NCBI GenBank assembly: GCA_947501805.1
Contig: CANMXJ010000001.1
Location: forward strand, 434,001 to 498,000
DNA from: an uncultured Sulfitobacter sp.
GTDB lineage: Bacteria; Pseudomonadota; Alphaproteobacteria; Rhodobacterales; Rhodobacteraceae
DNA length: 64,000 nt
Direction of reading: 5' to 3'
Below the pieces are notes generated by a model. It did not search any database. It was not told the origin of the DNA and saw only the letters and a program-made list of their open reading frames with translations. Within the stretch, counting starts at the first letter, position 1. Each line of letters starts with the position of its first letter. Both the position numbers and the translations under genes were made by a program. Positions 18,663-28,043 of this stretch are shown here, one piece after another.

Positions 18663-19364
18663 TTAGCCGACCTGCGCGTCCAGCCAGTCAGGCAGATGGC
18701 CGATGTCAGGCAGGATCGCATCAGCGAAGGGACGCAAAATGTCGGCTTCCGCCAAACCGGTCAGAACACCGATACACACCATTCCTGCCGCCCGTCCAGC
18801 CCGCAGATCATGGGTGCTGTCCCCGACCATCATCACCTGTGCCGGATCAAGCCCGACATGGGCGGCAAAGGCATGTAATTGCCCCGCTTCGGGCTTGGAT
18901 CCAAAACCGGAATCATAGCCTGCAATGAAGTCAAACAACGACGTCACACCGGCCTGCTCCAGATGTGCGCGGGCGGGTTTTTCCGCGTCATTGGTAGCAA
19001 CGCCAAGTTTGAGACCCTTTGCACGAAACCCGTTCAGGAGTGGTTCAAGAGGGACCGCTGCGCTCTGCGGAGCGTTTTCGGCCTCTTCGTTAAGCAGCAT
19101 CTCCAAGGCATGCCGTGTCAGATCAGGAAATAACGGGTGCAACGCATCTGTCACCTCGCCCGGCGTCCCCGCAATAACAACGCTTGAGCGTGCAAAGGTT
19201 TCGCTGTCCAGGTCGAATCCGATTACAGCCCCAACCTTGGCTGCCATAACGCGATCATTGTCGCAAAGTCGAAACAAGAACGACTTGGCCCAGACTTCCC
19301 AAGTTGCCGCGAAATCAAAAAGCGTACCATCCTTGTCAAACAAAATACCCCTGATGTTTCTCAT
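18663..19364 (-). CDS. HAD-family phosphatase, phosphoglycolate phosphatase-like
   Basis: About 233 residues. HAD motif I is FDKDGTLFD (nucleophile Asp10, second Asp12), with a helical cap, a Thr-containing motif II (GVATND), a Lys, and motif IV MVGDSTHDL. This is the phosphoglycolate phosphatase/Gph subgroup, which dephosphorylates small sugar phosphates. The start is set at the ATG at 19364 because it overlaps the stop of the upstream DUF3572 gene as ATGA; a TTG two codons earlier is possible. The exact substrate is not clear. Confidence 0.85.
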   Translation of the reverse strand: MRNIRGILFDKDGTLFDFAATWEVWAKSFLFRLCDNDRVMAAKVGAVIGFDLDSETFARSSVVIAGTPGEVTDALHPLFPDLTRHALEMLLNEEAENAPQSAAVPLEPLLNGFRAKGLKLGVATNDAEKPARAHLEQAGVTSLFDFIAGYDSGFGSKPEAGQLHAFAAHVGLDPAQVMMVGDSTHDLRAGRAAGMVCIGVLTGLAEADILRPFADAILPDIGHLPDWLDAQVG

Positions 19365-19645
19365 GTCCAATGCACCTGCTCACCACCGGGCAAAGCCGCG
19401 CGTGCTTGCATGATCCGCTCATATGGCAGGGCGTGGGCGTCACAAAAGCTGATCACCCAAGCATCATCCATCATCAGAAAATCAAACACGGCCCCCAAGA
19501 AAACCGGATCCGTGGCCCGCGCCCTGACATCGTCTTCGGTCGCCCCCGTACTGCCAAGAAATGCGGGCAGTAGATCGTCATTGCTGGCCAGCCAGCCCAG
19601 CGCCTGCAGGGCAAGGGTTTCGGCGGTATCTCGCGTATAGGTCAT
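19361..19645 (-). CDS. DUF3572 family small protein
   Basis: 94 residues, acidic, predicted all-helical, matching the DUF3572 proteins common in Rhodobacterales (ALQALGWLASNDDLLPAFL near the N-terminus). No function is known. It is translationally coupled to the HAD phosphatase gene (ATGA). It lies divergent from the PleD-like cyclase gene, a neighbour pairing I would expect to be conserved in roseobacters, though I cannot check that here. Confidence 0.8.
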   Translation of the reverse strand: MTYTRDTAETLALQALGWLASNDDLLPAFLGSTGATEDDVRARATDPVFLGAVFDFLMMDDAWVISFCDAHALPYERIMQARAALPGGEQVHWT

Positions 19646-19750
19646 CGACTTGATCCGATTTGTAGGGGGCTGGAAACGCTTTATTAACCAATACCCACAA
19701 TGACTGGTGCATGAAATACGAAACTCATTTTCATGGCGAAAGGTTAACGC

Positions 19751-21154
19751 ATGCAGGGTAAAATCCTAATTGTGGATGCGATTGCAACCAACCGTATCGT
19801 GCTTAAGGTCAAGTTAAAGCGGGCCTTTTACGATGTGGCCTATGCCGCCTCAAAAGCGGAAGCACTTGAGGCCGTTGGGGCCGATTTGCCCGATCTTGTC
19901 ATTTGCGCCTTGTCCTTGCCAGACGGAGGGGCCGCAGACCTCTGTACTGCATTTGCGCAAAACCCTCTTTTTGCGCCCATACCGATTATCGCTATCGGAT
20001 GTCAGGAGGATACCGCCGCACGTATGGCAACACTCGAAGCGGGTGTGCATGATGTCTTGCGCCAGCCGGTGAACGAAACACTCCTGCTGGGACGCGTCCG
20101 CAGTTTGATCCGCGCCCACAATGCCGCCGCCGAATGGCAGATGCGTGACGACACATGCCGCGCCCTTGGCTTGGCAGAAAACGCCGCCGGCTTCGAAGAC
20201 CAAGGTCATTGCATGCTGGTCAGCACAGACAGCGTTCTGCTGCAAAAGTACGCAGGTCAGATGCGCCGCGTTTTGCGCACCAAGATATCGCTGTCCAGTG
20301 CAAGTGCGGTTATGCAGCAGATGTCACAGGATACGATGCCCGATGTGTTTGTGCTGATCTTGCCCACAAACATGAATGCTGCGATGGAAGACCTCCGTCT
20401 GATCTCGGCGCTGCGGGCCAATGCACAGGCACACCACACCGGCGTGATTGTTCTACAAACCGCGCCTGATCCTTCACTGGGGGCAAATGCGCTCGATTTG
20501 GGCGCGGATGATTTGATGACAGACGGCTTTGATGCTGACGAACTGGCACTACGGATCAAATCCGTGATGCGGCGCAAACGCATGGGTGAACAATTGCGTG
20601 CCACAGTGCGCACCGGATTGCAGGCCGCTGTCTTTGATCCTCTCACAGGATTATATAACCGCCGCTATGCCATGCCACATCTGGATCGGATCGCAGAACA
20701 TGCCAACACAACAGGGCGGAGCTTTGCTGTAATGGCCGCTGATCTGGATCATTTCAAACGGATCAATGACATCTATGGCCACGCGTCCGGTGACGCAGTG
20801 CTGGTCGAGATCGGACACCGGTTACGCCGCGCTTTGCGCAACACGGACATGGTCGCGCGTATCGGCGGCGAAGAATTCATGGTCATAATGCCCGGAACCA
20901 GCCTGAGCGAAGCTCAAATCGCGGCCGTCCGCATTTGTGGTGATATATCCTCAACACCCTTTATCGTACCCGGCAGCGCCACCCCTATCACCGTGACAAT
21001 CAGCATCGGTATGGCCATCGGTGGGGGTGAACCTGTCGCATCCAAGGTGCCAAAAGACTGTGGCAGGGCGTTGTTGGACGAAGCCGATCAGGCCCTATAT
21101 GCGGCCAAAGGACGGGGGCGCAATCAGGTCAACCTCGGTCGTCCGGCCGCGTGA
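19751..21154 (+). CDS. PleD-like diguanylate cyclase with two degenerate receiver domains
   Basis: 467 residues arranged REC-REC-GGDEF like PleD of Caulobacter. The opening KILIVDAIATNRIV is recognisable, but the phosphoryl-acceptor position (Asp53 of PleD) is Ala53 in ICALSLPDGG, the second acidic residue is Ala10, and the usual Lys before Pro is Arg (LRQP). The second receiver (about 155-285) also lacks an acceptor (FVLILPTNM). The cyclase domain is intact: GGEEF at 372-376, with RNTD as an RxxD inhibitory site. It should make cyclic di-GMP without receiver phosphorylation, so activity would depend on dimerisation or partners. No adjacent DivK gene is seen. Confidence 0.9.
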   Translation: MQGKILIVDAIATNRIVLKVKLKRAFYDVAYAASKAEALEAVGADLPDLVICALSLPDGGAADLCTAFAQNPLFAPIPIIAIGCQEDTAARMATLEAGVHDVLRQPVNETLLLGRVRSLIRAHNAAAEWQMRDDTCRALGLAENAAGFEDQGHCMLVSTDSVLLQKYAGQMRRVLRTKISLSSASAVMQQMSQDTMPDVFVLILPTNMNAAMEDLRLISALRANAQAHHTGVIVLQTAPDPSLGANALDLGADDLMTDGFDADELALRIKSVMRRKRMGEQLRATVRTGLQAAVFDPLTGLYNRRYAMPHLDRIAEHANTTGRSFAVMAADLDHFKRINDIYGHASGDAVLVEIGHRLRRALRNTDMVARIGGEEFMVIMPGTSLSEAQIAAVRICGDISSTPFIVPGSATPITVTISIGMAIGGGEPVASKVPKDCGRALLDEADQALYAAKGRGRNQVNLGRPAA

Positions 21155-21474
21155 TGGATGCGCACCCCGGACCTCAACCACGGGTTGATACCGGCAAAAC
21201 CCGAACCTTCGACTTGAATTCCAGTGATCTGGCAATTCATACCCTGCCCACGCCACACAGGCAGCTTCCAGATTAATTGATATCATTAGAAATACACAGA
21301 ACCTTTGTGATCTTTACACTTGGCGCGTACGCTTCCACGACCATGGCCAATCGTTCCTTCCAGGCGTTCTCTCGGAAACAGGGCAAACACCTGAACAGAT
21401 AGATCACACAATCTTGCTCGCGCAGCCCTCAACCAAAGGTTGCGGGCCGTCGGATTTTTCACTAGCATCTCGTA
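21155..21474. other. 320-bp intergenic region, nothing recognised
   Basis: Between the PleD-like gene and the EamA gene, both rightward. No RNA gene, strong terminator or conserved small frame was seen. It presumably holds the EamA promoter. Confidence 0.4.
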
Positions 21475-22419
21475 ATGACAACGGATCGTCCCATAATTGG
21501 CATCGCTTTGATGCTCGGATTTTGCCTTATCGCCCCTATGGGTGATGCTGTCGCGAAACTGCTGGGAACTTCTGTGCCTTTGGGTCAGGTAGTGCTCGTC
21601 CGCTTTGCATTGCAGGCGATCCTGCTATTCCCGCTAGTCTGGTTGGGCAGGCGGATGTGGCGCATGCAAGGCCGTGTGTTGAAATTGACGTTTCTGCGCA
21701 CCATTTTGCATATCATCGGTATCGCCGCGATGTTTACGGCGCTAACCTATCTTCCCCTTGCCGATGCAGTGGCAATCGTTTTTGTCATGCCATTCTTTAT
21801 GCTGATTCTAGGCAAATTGATCCTCAAAGAAGAGGTAGGAGCCCGCAGGTTAATTGCATGTATCGTCGGTTTCATCGGCACATTGCTTGTGATCCAGCCC
21901 AGTTTTGCCAGTGTTGGTTGGCCCGCATTGCTCCCCGTTTTTGTTGCCGCGAATTTCTCTGTGTTTATGCTGGTGACCCGTCAAATCGCTAAAGAGACCG
22001 ACCCAATCGGGCTGCAAGCTGTCAGCGGCGTCATGGCGGCGGCGATCATGGTGCCACTCATAGCAATTGGAAGCCTTTGGAACGTCGCCCCGCTGGAAAT
22101 CATTGCACCGTCCTCCGGTCAATGGGCGCTGCTGATCGGACTTGCGGGACTTGGTACCGTGGCGCATTTGTTGATGACATGGTCTTTGCGTTATGCCCCT
22201 TCTGCGACATTGGCACCGATGCAATATCTCGAAATTCCGTTTGCCACGATACTTGGCTTCTTGATCTTTCAGGATTTACCAAATCCGCTGGCTTCATTGG
22301 GTATTGCCATCACGATTGCGGCTGGCCTTTACGTCATTCTGCGTGAACGGGCCATTGCACAGCATCTGGCGCGCACAGCGCCGCAACCAACTCTGACAAC
22401 AAGCGTCGCGGCAGAATAA
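21475..22419 (+). CDS. EamA/DMT-superfamily transporter
   Basis: 314 residues with ten predicted membrane spans made of two five-helix EamA repeats (about residues 5-140 and 150-295), the standard drug/metabolite transporter architecture. It would export a small metabolite or amino acid across the inner membrane. ALTYLPLADAVAIVFVMPFF in the first half and APMQYLEIPFATILGFLIF in the second are typical of roseobacter EamA proteins. Its last 86 bp overlap the convergent thiamine pyrophosphokinase gene. Substrate unknown. Confidence 0.88.
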   Translation: MTTDRPIIGIALMLGFCLIAPMGDAVAKLLGTSVPLGQVVLVRFALQAILLFPLVWLGRRMWRMQGRVLKLTFLRTILHIIGIAAMFTALTYLPLADAVAIVFVMPFFMLILGKLILKEEVGARRLIACIVGFIGTLLVIQPSFASVGWPALLPVFVAANFSVFMLVTRQIAKETDPIGLQAVSGVMAAAIMVPLIAIGSLWNVAPLEIIAPSSGQWALLIGLAGLGTVAHLLMTWSLRYAPSATLAPMQYLEIPFATILGFLIFQDLPNPLASLGIAITIAAGLYVILRERAIAQHLARTAPQPTLTTSVAAE

Positions 22420-23032
22420 GCAGCATGGATGGCCCATCCATTTGAATATCAATGGGTCCATTTGCCTGATTTGACGTCCCGATTTGGATGTTTGGCGCGA
22501 ATTTCAGCCCTTCAATGGGCCAGTTCAATCCCTCGGAGCGCCCCGTCACACCTGCAAGCGGGAACAAGGATACGACGTCGCCCGCTTGCGTCGGCAGATT
22601 GATCTCAGGCGGTGCAAGACACACAACCTCACTCTCTCCGATCAGCACACAGGCGCGCGACGGGAATGCCGCCAATGTATGTAACACTGCCAATTGGTGA
22701 TCTATACGCCCGCCAAGAAAGCCAACCCCCACCACCAGCGGGGCTGCAATGCGCGTCAGGGCCTTTTCAAAGTCAGTGCTGTCTTGTTCGGCAATACGGT
22801 GGCGGCGCATCTCAGGGATTTGGCAAAGCACATTATCCGAGATAGAATCAAAGTCGCCTATCACTGCTGCGGGCATAACATCAGCCTGGAGTACCAATGC
22901 CGCCCCACCGTCAGCTGCCACACAAAGAGGTGCCAGCGTTAACGCTTTTTGCAGGTCACTGCGGGTAGCCTGCCCCCCACCCACCAGCGTGACAGGATCA
23001 GAACTATGAACAATCGGCTCAAATTCAGACAA
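22334..23032 (-). CDS. Thiamine diphosphokinase
   Basis: 232 residues. It contains CVAADGGAAL and AVIGDFDSI, the thiamine-pyrophosphokinase catalytic-domain motifs, DSTDFEKAL, and GVGFLGGRIDHQLA. It converts thiamine and ATP to thiamine diphosphate in the cytoplasm. The start appears to be TTG at 23032 with AAGGG a few bases upstream; no ATG is placed better. It is convergent and overlapping with the EamA gene and divergent from the acidic-protein gene. Confidence 0.88.
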   Translation of the reverse strand: MSEFEPIVHSSDPVTLVGGGQATRSDLQKALTLAPLCVAADGGAALVLQADVMPAAVIGDFDSISDNVLCQIPEMRRHRIAEQDSTDFEKALTRIAAPLVVGVGFLGGRIDHQLAVLHTLAAFPSRACVLIGESEVVCLAPPEINLPTQAGDVVSLFPLAGVTGRSEGLNWPIEGLKFAPNIQIGTSNQANGPIDIQMDGPSMLLILPRRLLSELVAALCAPDAVQWPVHAE

Positions 23033-23164
23033 TTATCGCCCTTTCTGGAAACAGGTCACATTCTCGACACGAAATGATACGGTACAGGGCACAGATTCGG
23101 GCCGCTTTGGTCTTGGACATCGTGGTAAACGGTATCTTGCAAAACTGCAGAGGACGAGCATCCG

Positions 23165-25486
23165 ATGAATAATAATAATAAAATTCTTACGGTCTCATAT
23201 GGCACATTCTCGTGCACATTGGAGGGGTTTGACGATTCCTTCGGGACCATGAAAGCCATTGCCGAGTATTTTCGCGATCTTGCGGCCGATGACCGCTATT
23301 TTGGTGCCGAACCGCCACAACCCGATGCAGAAATGCTTGCGCGGATTGCACAAAGAGAAGTGTCACGCCGCGTTGAGGCGCGAGAGCAGGATGGCAAAAT
23401 CGTCCTGAGTGCGCTGGAAGACGGTACCAAATCAGAGGCTGCAACTCCGGTTGCGGAAAGCGTCGCCTTGTCAGCACTGGCCGCCGCACCTGATATGGTG
23501 AACACCGTTGTTGAAAACGAGAAAGCAGAAGCGGAAGTCGCTGATTTCGAAGATGACATCGAAATCGCGACCACTCCCGTTGATGCGCTCGAAGCAGATG
23601 CGGAAACAATCGCGTTGGAAACTGACGTTGAAGAAGATGCAGAGGTTTCAACGGGATCCGATAGCGTTGATGTTCAGACTCAAGAGCACGAGACAGACAC
23701 TGTCGTCGAAACTGCTGAAGAAGAAGCACCCGAACCTGTTGCCGAAGCTGAAACCGAAAAAAAGCAGGATGCAAAAGCGGATCTGATCGAAGAACCCGAC
23801 GAAGCTGTCTTTGTCGAAGATGAAAACGATATCGTACCGGGCCAGCCTGACGCTGAGGTCGAAGCATTCTTTGCCGATAGCCCCTCCGTGACCGAAATCG
23901 AGGAAGATCCGCAGGTCGCAAGCGTACCTGCCGTGCCAGTAGATGCGGCCCCCGAGGCCCCTGCCCCCGATAGCATCGCTGCAAAACTCCAGCGTATCCG
24001 CGCCGTTGTTGCCCAGCATGAAGAAGCGGATGAGGAAGATGACTACCTTGAAGACGAACATGCCGAAGCTGGCATCAAGGCCCAGTTAACGGCCGATGCG
24101 GATGATCTGATTGCGGATGCCCGTGCAGACATCGAAGATGCTCTGGAAGCAGACGAAGCCGCTGATGCACAGGCCTACGACGAGGAAAGCTTTGCGGATG
24201 ATGCAGATGCAGATGACGTAAACGCAATCCTCAGCCGTCTGGAAAGCGAAACTGAGAACGCCCCGGCACCACGCGCAGCCGAACTTGACGAGGTCGCGGA
24301 AGACAATGCCGCTGAAGACGCCGAAGACCGCAGCATCGAAGACTCCATCAGCAACCTCTTTGATGAAAACGAAGAAACGCTTGCGGATGAAGCACCTGTT
24401 GTTGCGGCACCCAAAGTGTCGTTGCGTAAAACGCCACGGGTAGAAGTTGCGCAAGAGCCGGTTGCCGAAGAGGCTGACGAAGACGAAACAGCGCAAGCGC
24501 CCGCTCCCCGTGCGCGTGTCATCAAAGTTAAACGCGCTGATCTCGAGGCCGCCATTCAGAAAGGCGACCTTGAAGAATACGATGACGACGATGCAGACAT
24601 GGTGGAAGAAGCGCAATCCAAACCGCGCGAGTTGGATGATCTGGCACCTGCCCGCAGTAAGGAAACCGCGCTGTCTCCGGAAGATGAGGCAGAGCTGGCA
24701 CGCGAACTGGCGGAGCTGGAAGACGATATTTCTGCGACCGACCCGGTTGATGCGGCCCCCAAAGTACGCGTACGCCGCCCCGGCACGGAAACGCGGAATA
24801 CTTTGCCGTCGATTGACGATGGTAACGAATCTGACGTGAACCGCCTGTTGGCTGAAACAGATCACCAGATGGATGAACCTGAAAGCGCGACCCGTCGCGA
24901 CGCATTTGCCCATCTGCGCGCAGCTGTCGCAGCCAAGCAAGCGGATGTTGATGCAGGTGTTGAAGCTGTCGAACAGGAGAGCGATGAGGAATATCGCAGT
25001 GATCTGGCCGAAGTGGTGCGCCCGCGCCGTCCGGTCAGCGCATCCTCGCGCACCGAACGTCCATCAGATGCCCGTCCTGCCCCCCTCAAGCTGGTTGCAG
25101 AACAACGCATCGACGTTGCGAAATCCCGCGCCGAAGGCCCCGTGCGTCCGCGCCGGATTTCAGCACACGAAGACACTGCCCCCGAAGCGCCAGAAGGCGA
25201 GAGCTTTGCGGATTTTGCGGCCGATATGGGGGCATCTACCCTACCACAGTTGCTGGAAGCGGCAGCGGCCTACATGTCTTTCGTTGAAGGACGCGAACAG
25301 TTTTCACGCCCACAACTGATGAGCAAGGTGCGTCAGGCGGGCGGCGACGAAGACTTCACCCGCGAGGAAAGCCTTCGCTCCTTCGGTCAATTACTGCGGA
25401 CGGGAAAAATCGAAAAGCTGAAAGCGGGCCGGTTTACCGTCTCGGAAGACATCGGCTACCGCCCCGACCAGCGCGCAGCCGGATAA
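23165..25486 (+). CDS. 773-residue acidic, largely disordered protein with conserved ends
   Basis: The N-terminal 80 residues are ordered-looking and conserved in character (ILTVSYGTFSCTLEGFDDSF, then MKAIAEYFRDLAADDRYFG). Residues about 90-660 are low complexity and dominated by Glu, Asp and Ala, with a few basic islands such as PRVEV and RARVIKVKRADLEAAI. The last ~100 residues form a compact domain (ADMGASTLPQLLEAAAAYM, then LRTGKIEKLKAGRFTVSEDI) that could be winged-helix-like. I recall similar proteins in roseobacters only as hypothetical. No signal peptide or membrane span is visible, so it is cytoplasmic. A strong terminator follows at 25513. A scaffolding or nucleic-acid-mimicking role is conceivable but not shown. 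Confidence 0.85.
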   Translation: MNNNNKILTVSYGTFSCTLEGFDDSFGTMKAIAEYFRDLAADDRYFGAEPPQPDAEMLARIAQREVSRRVEAREQDGKIVLSALEDGTKSEAATPVAESVALSALAAAPDMVNTVVENEKAEAEVADFEDDIEIATTPVDALEADAETIALETDVEEDAEVSTGSDSVDVQTQEHETDTVVETAEEEAPEPVAEAETEKKQDAKADLIEEPDEAVFVEDENDIVPGQPDAEVEAFFADSPSVTEIEEDPQVASVPAVPVDAAPEAPAPDSIAAKLQRIRAVVAQHEEADEEDDYLEDEHAEAGIKAQLTADADDLIADARADIEDALEADEAADAQAYDEESFADDADADDVNAILSRLESETENAPAPRAAELDEVAEDNAAEDAEDRSIEDSISNLFDENEETLADEAPVVAAPKVSLRKTPRVEVAQEPVAEEADEDETAQAPAPRARVIKVKRADLEAAIQKGDLEEYDDDDADMVEEAQSKPRELDDLAPARSKETALSPEDEAELARELAELEDDISATDPVDAAPKVRVRRPGTETRNTLPSIDDGNESDVNRLLAETDHQMDEPESATRRDAFAHLRAAVAAKQADVDAGVEAVEQESDEEYRSDLAEVVRPRRPVSASSRTERPSDARPAPLKLVAEQRIDVAKSRAEGPVRPRRISAHEDTAPEAPEGESFADFAADMGASTLPQLLEAAAAYMSFVEGREQFSRPQLMSKVRQAGGDEDFTREESLRSFGQLLRTGKIEKLKAGRFTVSEDIGYRPDQRAAG

Positions 25487-25512
25487 AAGTTTTGTTGGTG
25501 TAACCAGTGCTT

Positions 25513-25540
25513 GGGCGGTTCCTTTGGAGCCGCCCTTTTT
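25513..25540 (+). terminator. Rho-independent terminator
   Basis: Stem GGGCGGTTCC (25513-25522) pairs with GGAGCCGCCC (25526-25535; one G-T pair), followed by five T. It lies 27 bp after the stop of the acidic-protein gene and before the convergent VOC gene. Confidence 0.88.
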
Positions 25541-25576
25541 CGTTTCAACGGCTCAATCCAACAGAGCAAAAACCAT

Positions 25577-25939
25577 TCAAAGATCATTCGGTGTGCAGAA
25601 AACGAGACGGTTTCCATTTGGATCAGAGATTTTCATCTCGTCCCATCCCCACGTTTGACGCTGCACACCGGGTCTGGCGTGTCTGTAGTTCTTTTTCAGA
25701 AGTGATGCTGCATAGGCATGCACATCCACAACCTCGATCCGCAGCGACGCCCCCGGCGATGCATCGCCGAAATGCTCGGACAGATGGATCTCGCATTCCC
25801 CCAGTTTCACAGAAAAATAAATTGGAGTCTCAGGCTCAAAACGATGTTCAAACACGATTTTGAACCCCAGAAAATCGACGTAAAAAGCGCGCGTCGCTGC
25901 CTCGTCGAAACTGCGCAAAATCGGGACTGCTGCTTTCAC
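25577..25939 (-). CDS. Glyoxalase/bleomycin-resistance superfamily (VOC) protein
   Basis: 120 residues with the paired beta-alpha-beta-beta-beta modules of the VOC fold: an N-terminal FDEAATRAFYVDFLGF, CEIHLSEHFGD in the middle, and the C-terminal MKISDPNGNRLVF signature. It is closest in pattern to the bleomycin-resistance-like Glyoxalase_7 group, whose members often bind ligand without catalysis. It starts at a GTG that overlaps the stop of the upstream DUF2842 gene as GTGA, so the two are coupled. Substrate unknown. Confidence 0.82.
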   Translation of the reverse strand: MKAAVPILRSFDEAATRAFYVDFLGFKIVFEHRFEPETPIYFSVKLGECEIHLSEHFGDASPGASLRIEVVDVHAYAASLLKKNYRHARPGVQRQTWGWDEMKISDPNGNRLVFCTPNDL

Positions 25940-26157
25940 GGTTCCGCATCAGGGTCGGCTTGGCCCACGCCTTTAAAGATGAACTTGAAGGGCAGTATCC
26001 AGACGATACCCAAGAAGACATACATGAAAAATTGCAGCAGTTTTGATTCAACTGTGAAAGTCGCCAGAACGGCCACAACAAAGATGATGTAAAGAGGCAT
26101 CCCGATCAACAGAATTACCAGCGCCCAGCGCCTGCGTGCTTTGTAACTCAGTGCCAT
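25936..26157 (-). CDS. DUF2842 small membrane protein
   Basis: 73 residues with two membrane spans (about 12-32 and 40-60), a basic N-terminus and an acidic tail. The pattern matches DUF2842, short proteins found widely in alphaproteobacteria with no known function. A consensus AGGAGG lies before the ATG. It sits 13 bp downstream of purA on the same strand and overlaps the VOC gene by GTGA, forming a purA-DUF2842-VOC operon. Confidence 0.85.
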   Translation of the reverse strand: MALSYKARRRWALVILLIGMPLYIIFVVAVLATFTVESKLLQFFMYVFLGIVWILPFKFIFKGVGQADPDAEP

Positions 26158-26170
26158 GCAACCTCCTACT

Positions 26171-27463
26171 TTAATCCGCGAACGGGTCGGTCACCAGAAT
26201 GGTATCTTCGCGCTCCGGTGAGGTAGAAAGTAGCGCCACGGGGCAATCAATCAACTCTTCCACACGGCGCACATATTTGATCGCTTCAGCAGGCAGGTCG
26301 GCCCATGACCGCGCTCCTTCCGTGGATTGTGACCAGCCCGGCATTTCCTCGTAAATCGGAGTGCAGCGGGCCTGTTGGTCCGCCGCCGTGGGCAGATATT
26401 CAAGGCGTGTGCCGTCCAATTCATAGCCCACGCAAATTTTCAAGGTGTCGAATCCGTCGAGCACATCAAGCTTGGTAAAGGCAATGCCGTTCACGCCGGA
26501 GGTTGCGCAGGTCTGGCGTACCAATACGGCGTCAAACCAGCCACAGCGGCGCTTGCGCCCCGTTACCGTACCAAATTCGTGCCCCCTTTCGCCCAGGCGC
26601 TGCCCGTCCGCATCGTCCAACTCGGCCGGAAACGGGCCTTCGCCAACGCGGGTGGTATAGGCTTTGACGATGCCAAGAACAAAGTCGATGGATCCGGGCC
26701 CGATGCCCGTCCCCGTCGCCGCCTGCCCTGCAATCACGTTCGAAGACGTGACAAACGGATAGGTGCCAAAATCAATGTCGAGCAATGCGCCCTGTGCGCC
26801 TTCAAACAGGATGCGTTTGCCGGCCTTGCGCTTTTCATTCAGGATTTTCCAGACAGGTGCGGCATATTCCAGTACGGCTGGTGCAATCTCGCGCAACTGG
26901 GCCACCAGCGCGTCTCGGTCAACTGGCTCAAGTCCCAGACCGCGGCGCAGCGCATCGTGATGCACAAGCGCACGGTCTACGCGCAATTCCAACGTGGCGT
27001 CATCCGCCAGATCAGCCACCCGCACGGAGCGGCGCCCCACTTTGTCCTCATAGGCCGGACCGATACCGCGTCCGGTTGTGCCGATCTTGGCCACAGCGGT
27101 CTGTTCCTCGCGGGCGCGATCCAGCTCTCCGTGGATCGGCAAGATCAGTGGCGTGTTCTCCGCAATCATCAGTGTTTCGGGCGTGATCGTAACGCCCTGT
27201 TTACGCAAGCCCTCGATTTCCTTGATCAAATGCCACGGATCCAGCACAACGCCGTTGCCGATTACACTTAACTTGCCACCGCGCACAATGCCGGATGGCA
27301 GCAGGCTGAGCTTGAAAACTTCGCCGTCAATAACCAGCGTGTGACCCGCGTTGTGCCCGCCCTGAAACCGCGCGATCACATCCGCGCGTTCCGACAGCCA
27401 GTCGACGATCTTGCCTTTTCCCTCGTCTCCCCACTGGGCACCGACAACAACGACATTGGCCAT
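26171..27463 (-). CDS. purA: Adenylosuccinate synthetase
   Basis: 430 residues, standard length. It joins IMP and aspartate with GTP to form adenylosuccinate, the first step from IMP to AMP. Signature segments are present: [16 protein letters not shown] at the N-terminus with the catalytic Asp, GGHNAGHT, the IMP-binding GTTGRGIGP, and the C-terminal STSPERE for guanine recognition. AAGGA precedes the ATG. The long frame on the opposite strand within this gene is only an antisense shadow. Confidence 0.98.
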   Translation of the reverse strand: MANVVVVGAQWGDEGKGKIVDWLSERADVIARFQGGHNAGHTLVIDGEVFKLSLLPSGIVRGGKLSVIGNGVVLDPWHLIKEIEGLRKQGVTITPETLMIAENTPLILPIHGELDRAREEQTAVAKIGTTGRGIGPAYEDKVGRRSVRVADLADDATLELRVDRALVHHDALRRGLGLEPVDRDALVAQLREIAPAVLEYAAPVWKILNEKRKAGKRILFEGAQGALLDIDFGTYPFVTSSNVIAGQAATGTGIGPGSIDFVLGIVKAYTTRVGEGPFPAELDDADGQRLGERGHEFGTVTGRKRRCGWFDAVLVRQTCATSGVNGIAFTKLDVLDGFDTLKICVGYELDGTRLEYLPTAADQQARCTPIYEEMPGWSQSTEGARSWADLPAEAIKYVRRVEELIDCPVALLSTSPEREDTILVTDPFAD

Positions 27464-27644
27464 GATGATCTATCCTTTAAAAACGTCCGAGCCCCTCATA
27501 GCCTTATGGGCGCGGCGGCGAAACTGCAAAATCCGCTCTGATCCCGATTGTACGCATTTGCGCAGAAATATCTCGGCCGTTTACGCCCTACTGGACTTTG
27601 CGCCCGCCTCGTGAATAGTTCGATCCAAAATGGCGAGGGTCGAG

Positions 27645-28040
27645 ATGGGTTTTTTCCTGCGTTGGGGATTTGCATTTGTGTTGCTGGCAGCAACCTTCAA
27701 CCCAACAGAATATAATTACGTCGATTGGCTGCGCAGCTACGGCAGCGCCAACCTTTCGATTGGGGTGTTGACCGGCCTCGTTCTGGGCATCGGGTACATC
27801 ATCTATCTACGGGCCACACTGCGATCCATTGGGGCATTTGGCATGCTGTTGGTGTTGGCTGTGGTCGGCGCGGGTCTCTGGGTGCTCTATGATCTCGGCG
27901 TGCTGCGGCTGGATAATGCCAGTTTCAATGTCTGGCTGGGGCTGGCAGCCCTGAGTTTTGTTCTGGGTGTCGGCCTGAGTTGGAGCCATGTGCGCCGGGC
28001 GCTTTCCGGTCAGGCAGATATGGATGATGTGGATGAGTGA
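27645..28040 (+). CDS. DUF6524-like small membrane protein
   Basis: About 131 residues, four membrane spans (around 5-20, 35-55, 62-85 and 95-115 of this version) and an acidic C-terminal tail ending MDDVDE. The sequence FLRWGFAFVLLAATFNPTEYNYVDW is typical of a short roseobacter membrane family that I believe is DUF6524. An ATG at 27630 would add five residues; 27645 is preferred because GAGGG precedes it. It is convergent with the nitrile hydratase operon, 3 bp apart. Function unknown. Confidence 0.8.
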   Translation: MGFFLRWGFAFVLLAATFNPTEYNYVDWLRSYGSANLSIGVLTGLVLGIGYIIYLRATLRSIGAFGMLLVLAVVGAGLWVLYDLGVLRLDNASFNVWLGLAALSFVLGVGLSWSHVRRALSGQADMDDVDE

Positions 28041-28043
28041 ACG

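Noticed and set aside
26375..27271. Plus-strand frame of 298 codons
   Set aside because: Antisense shadow of purA.
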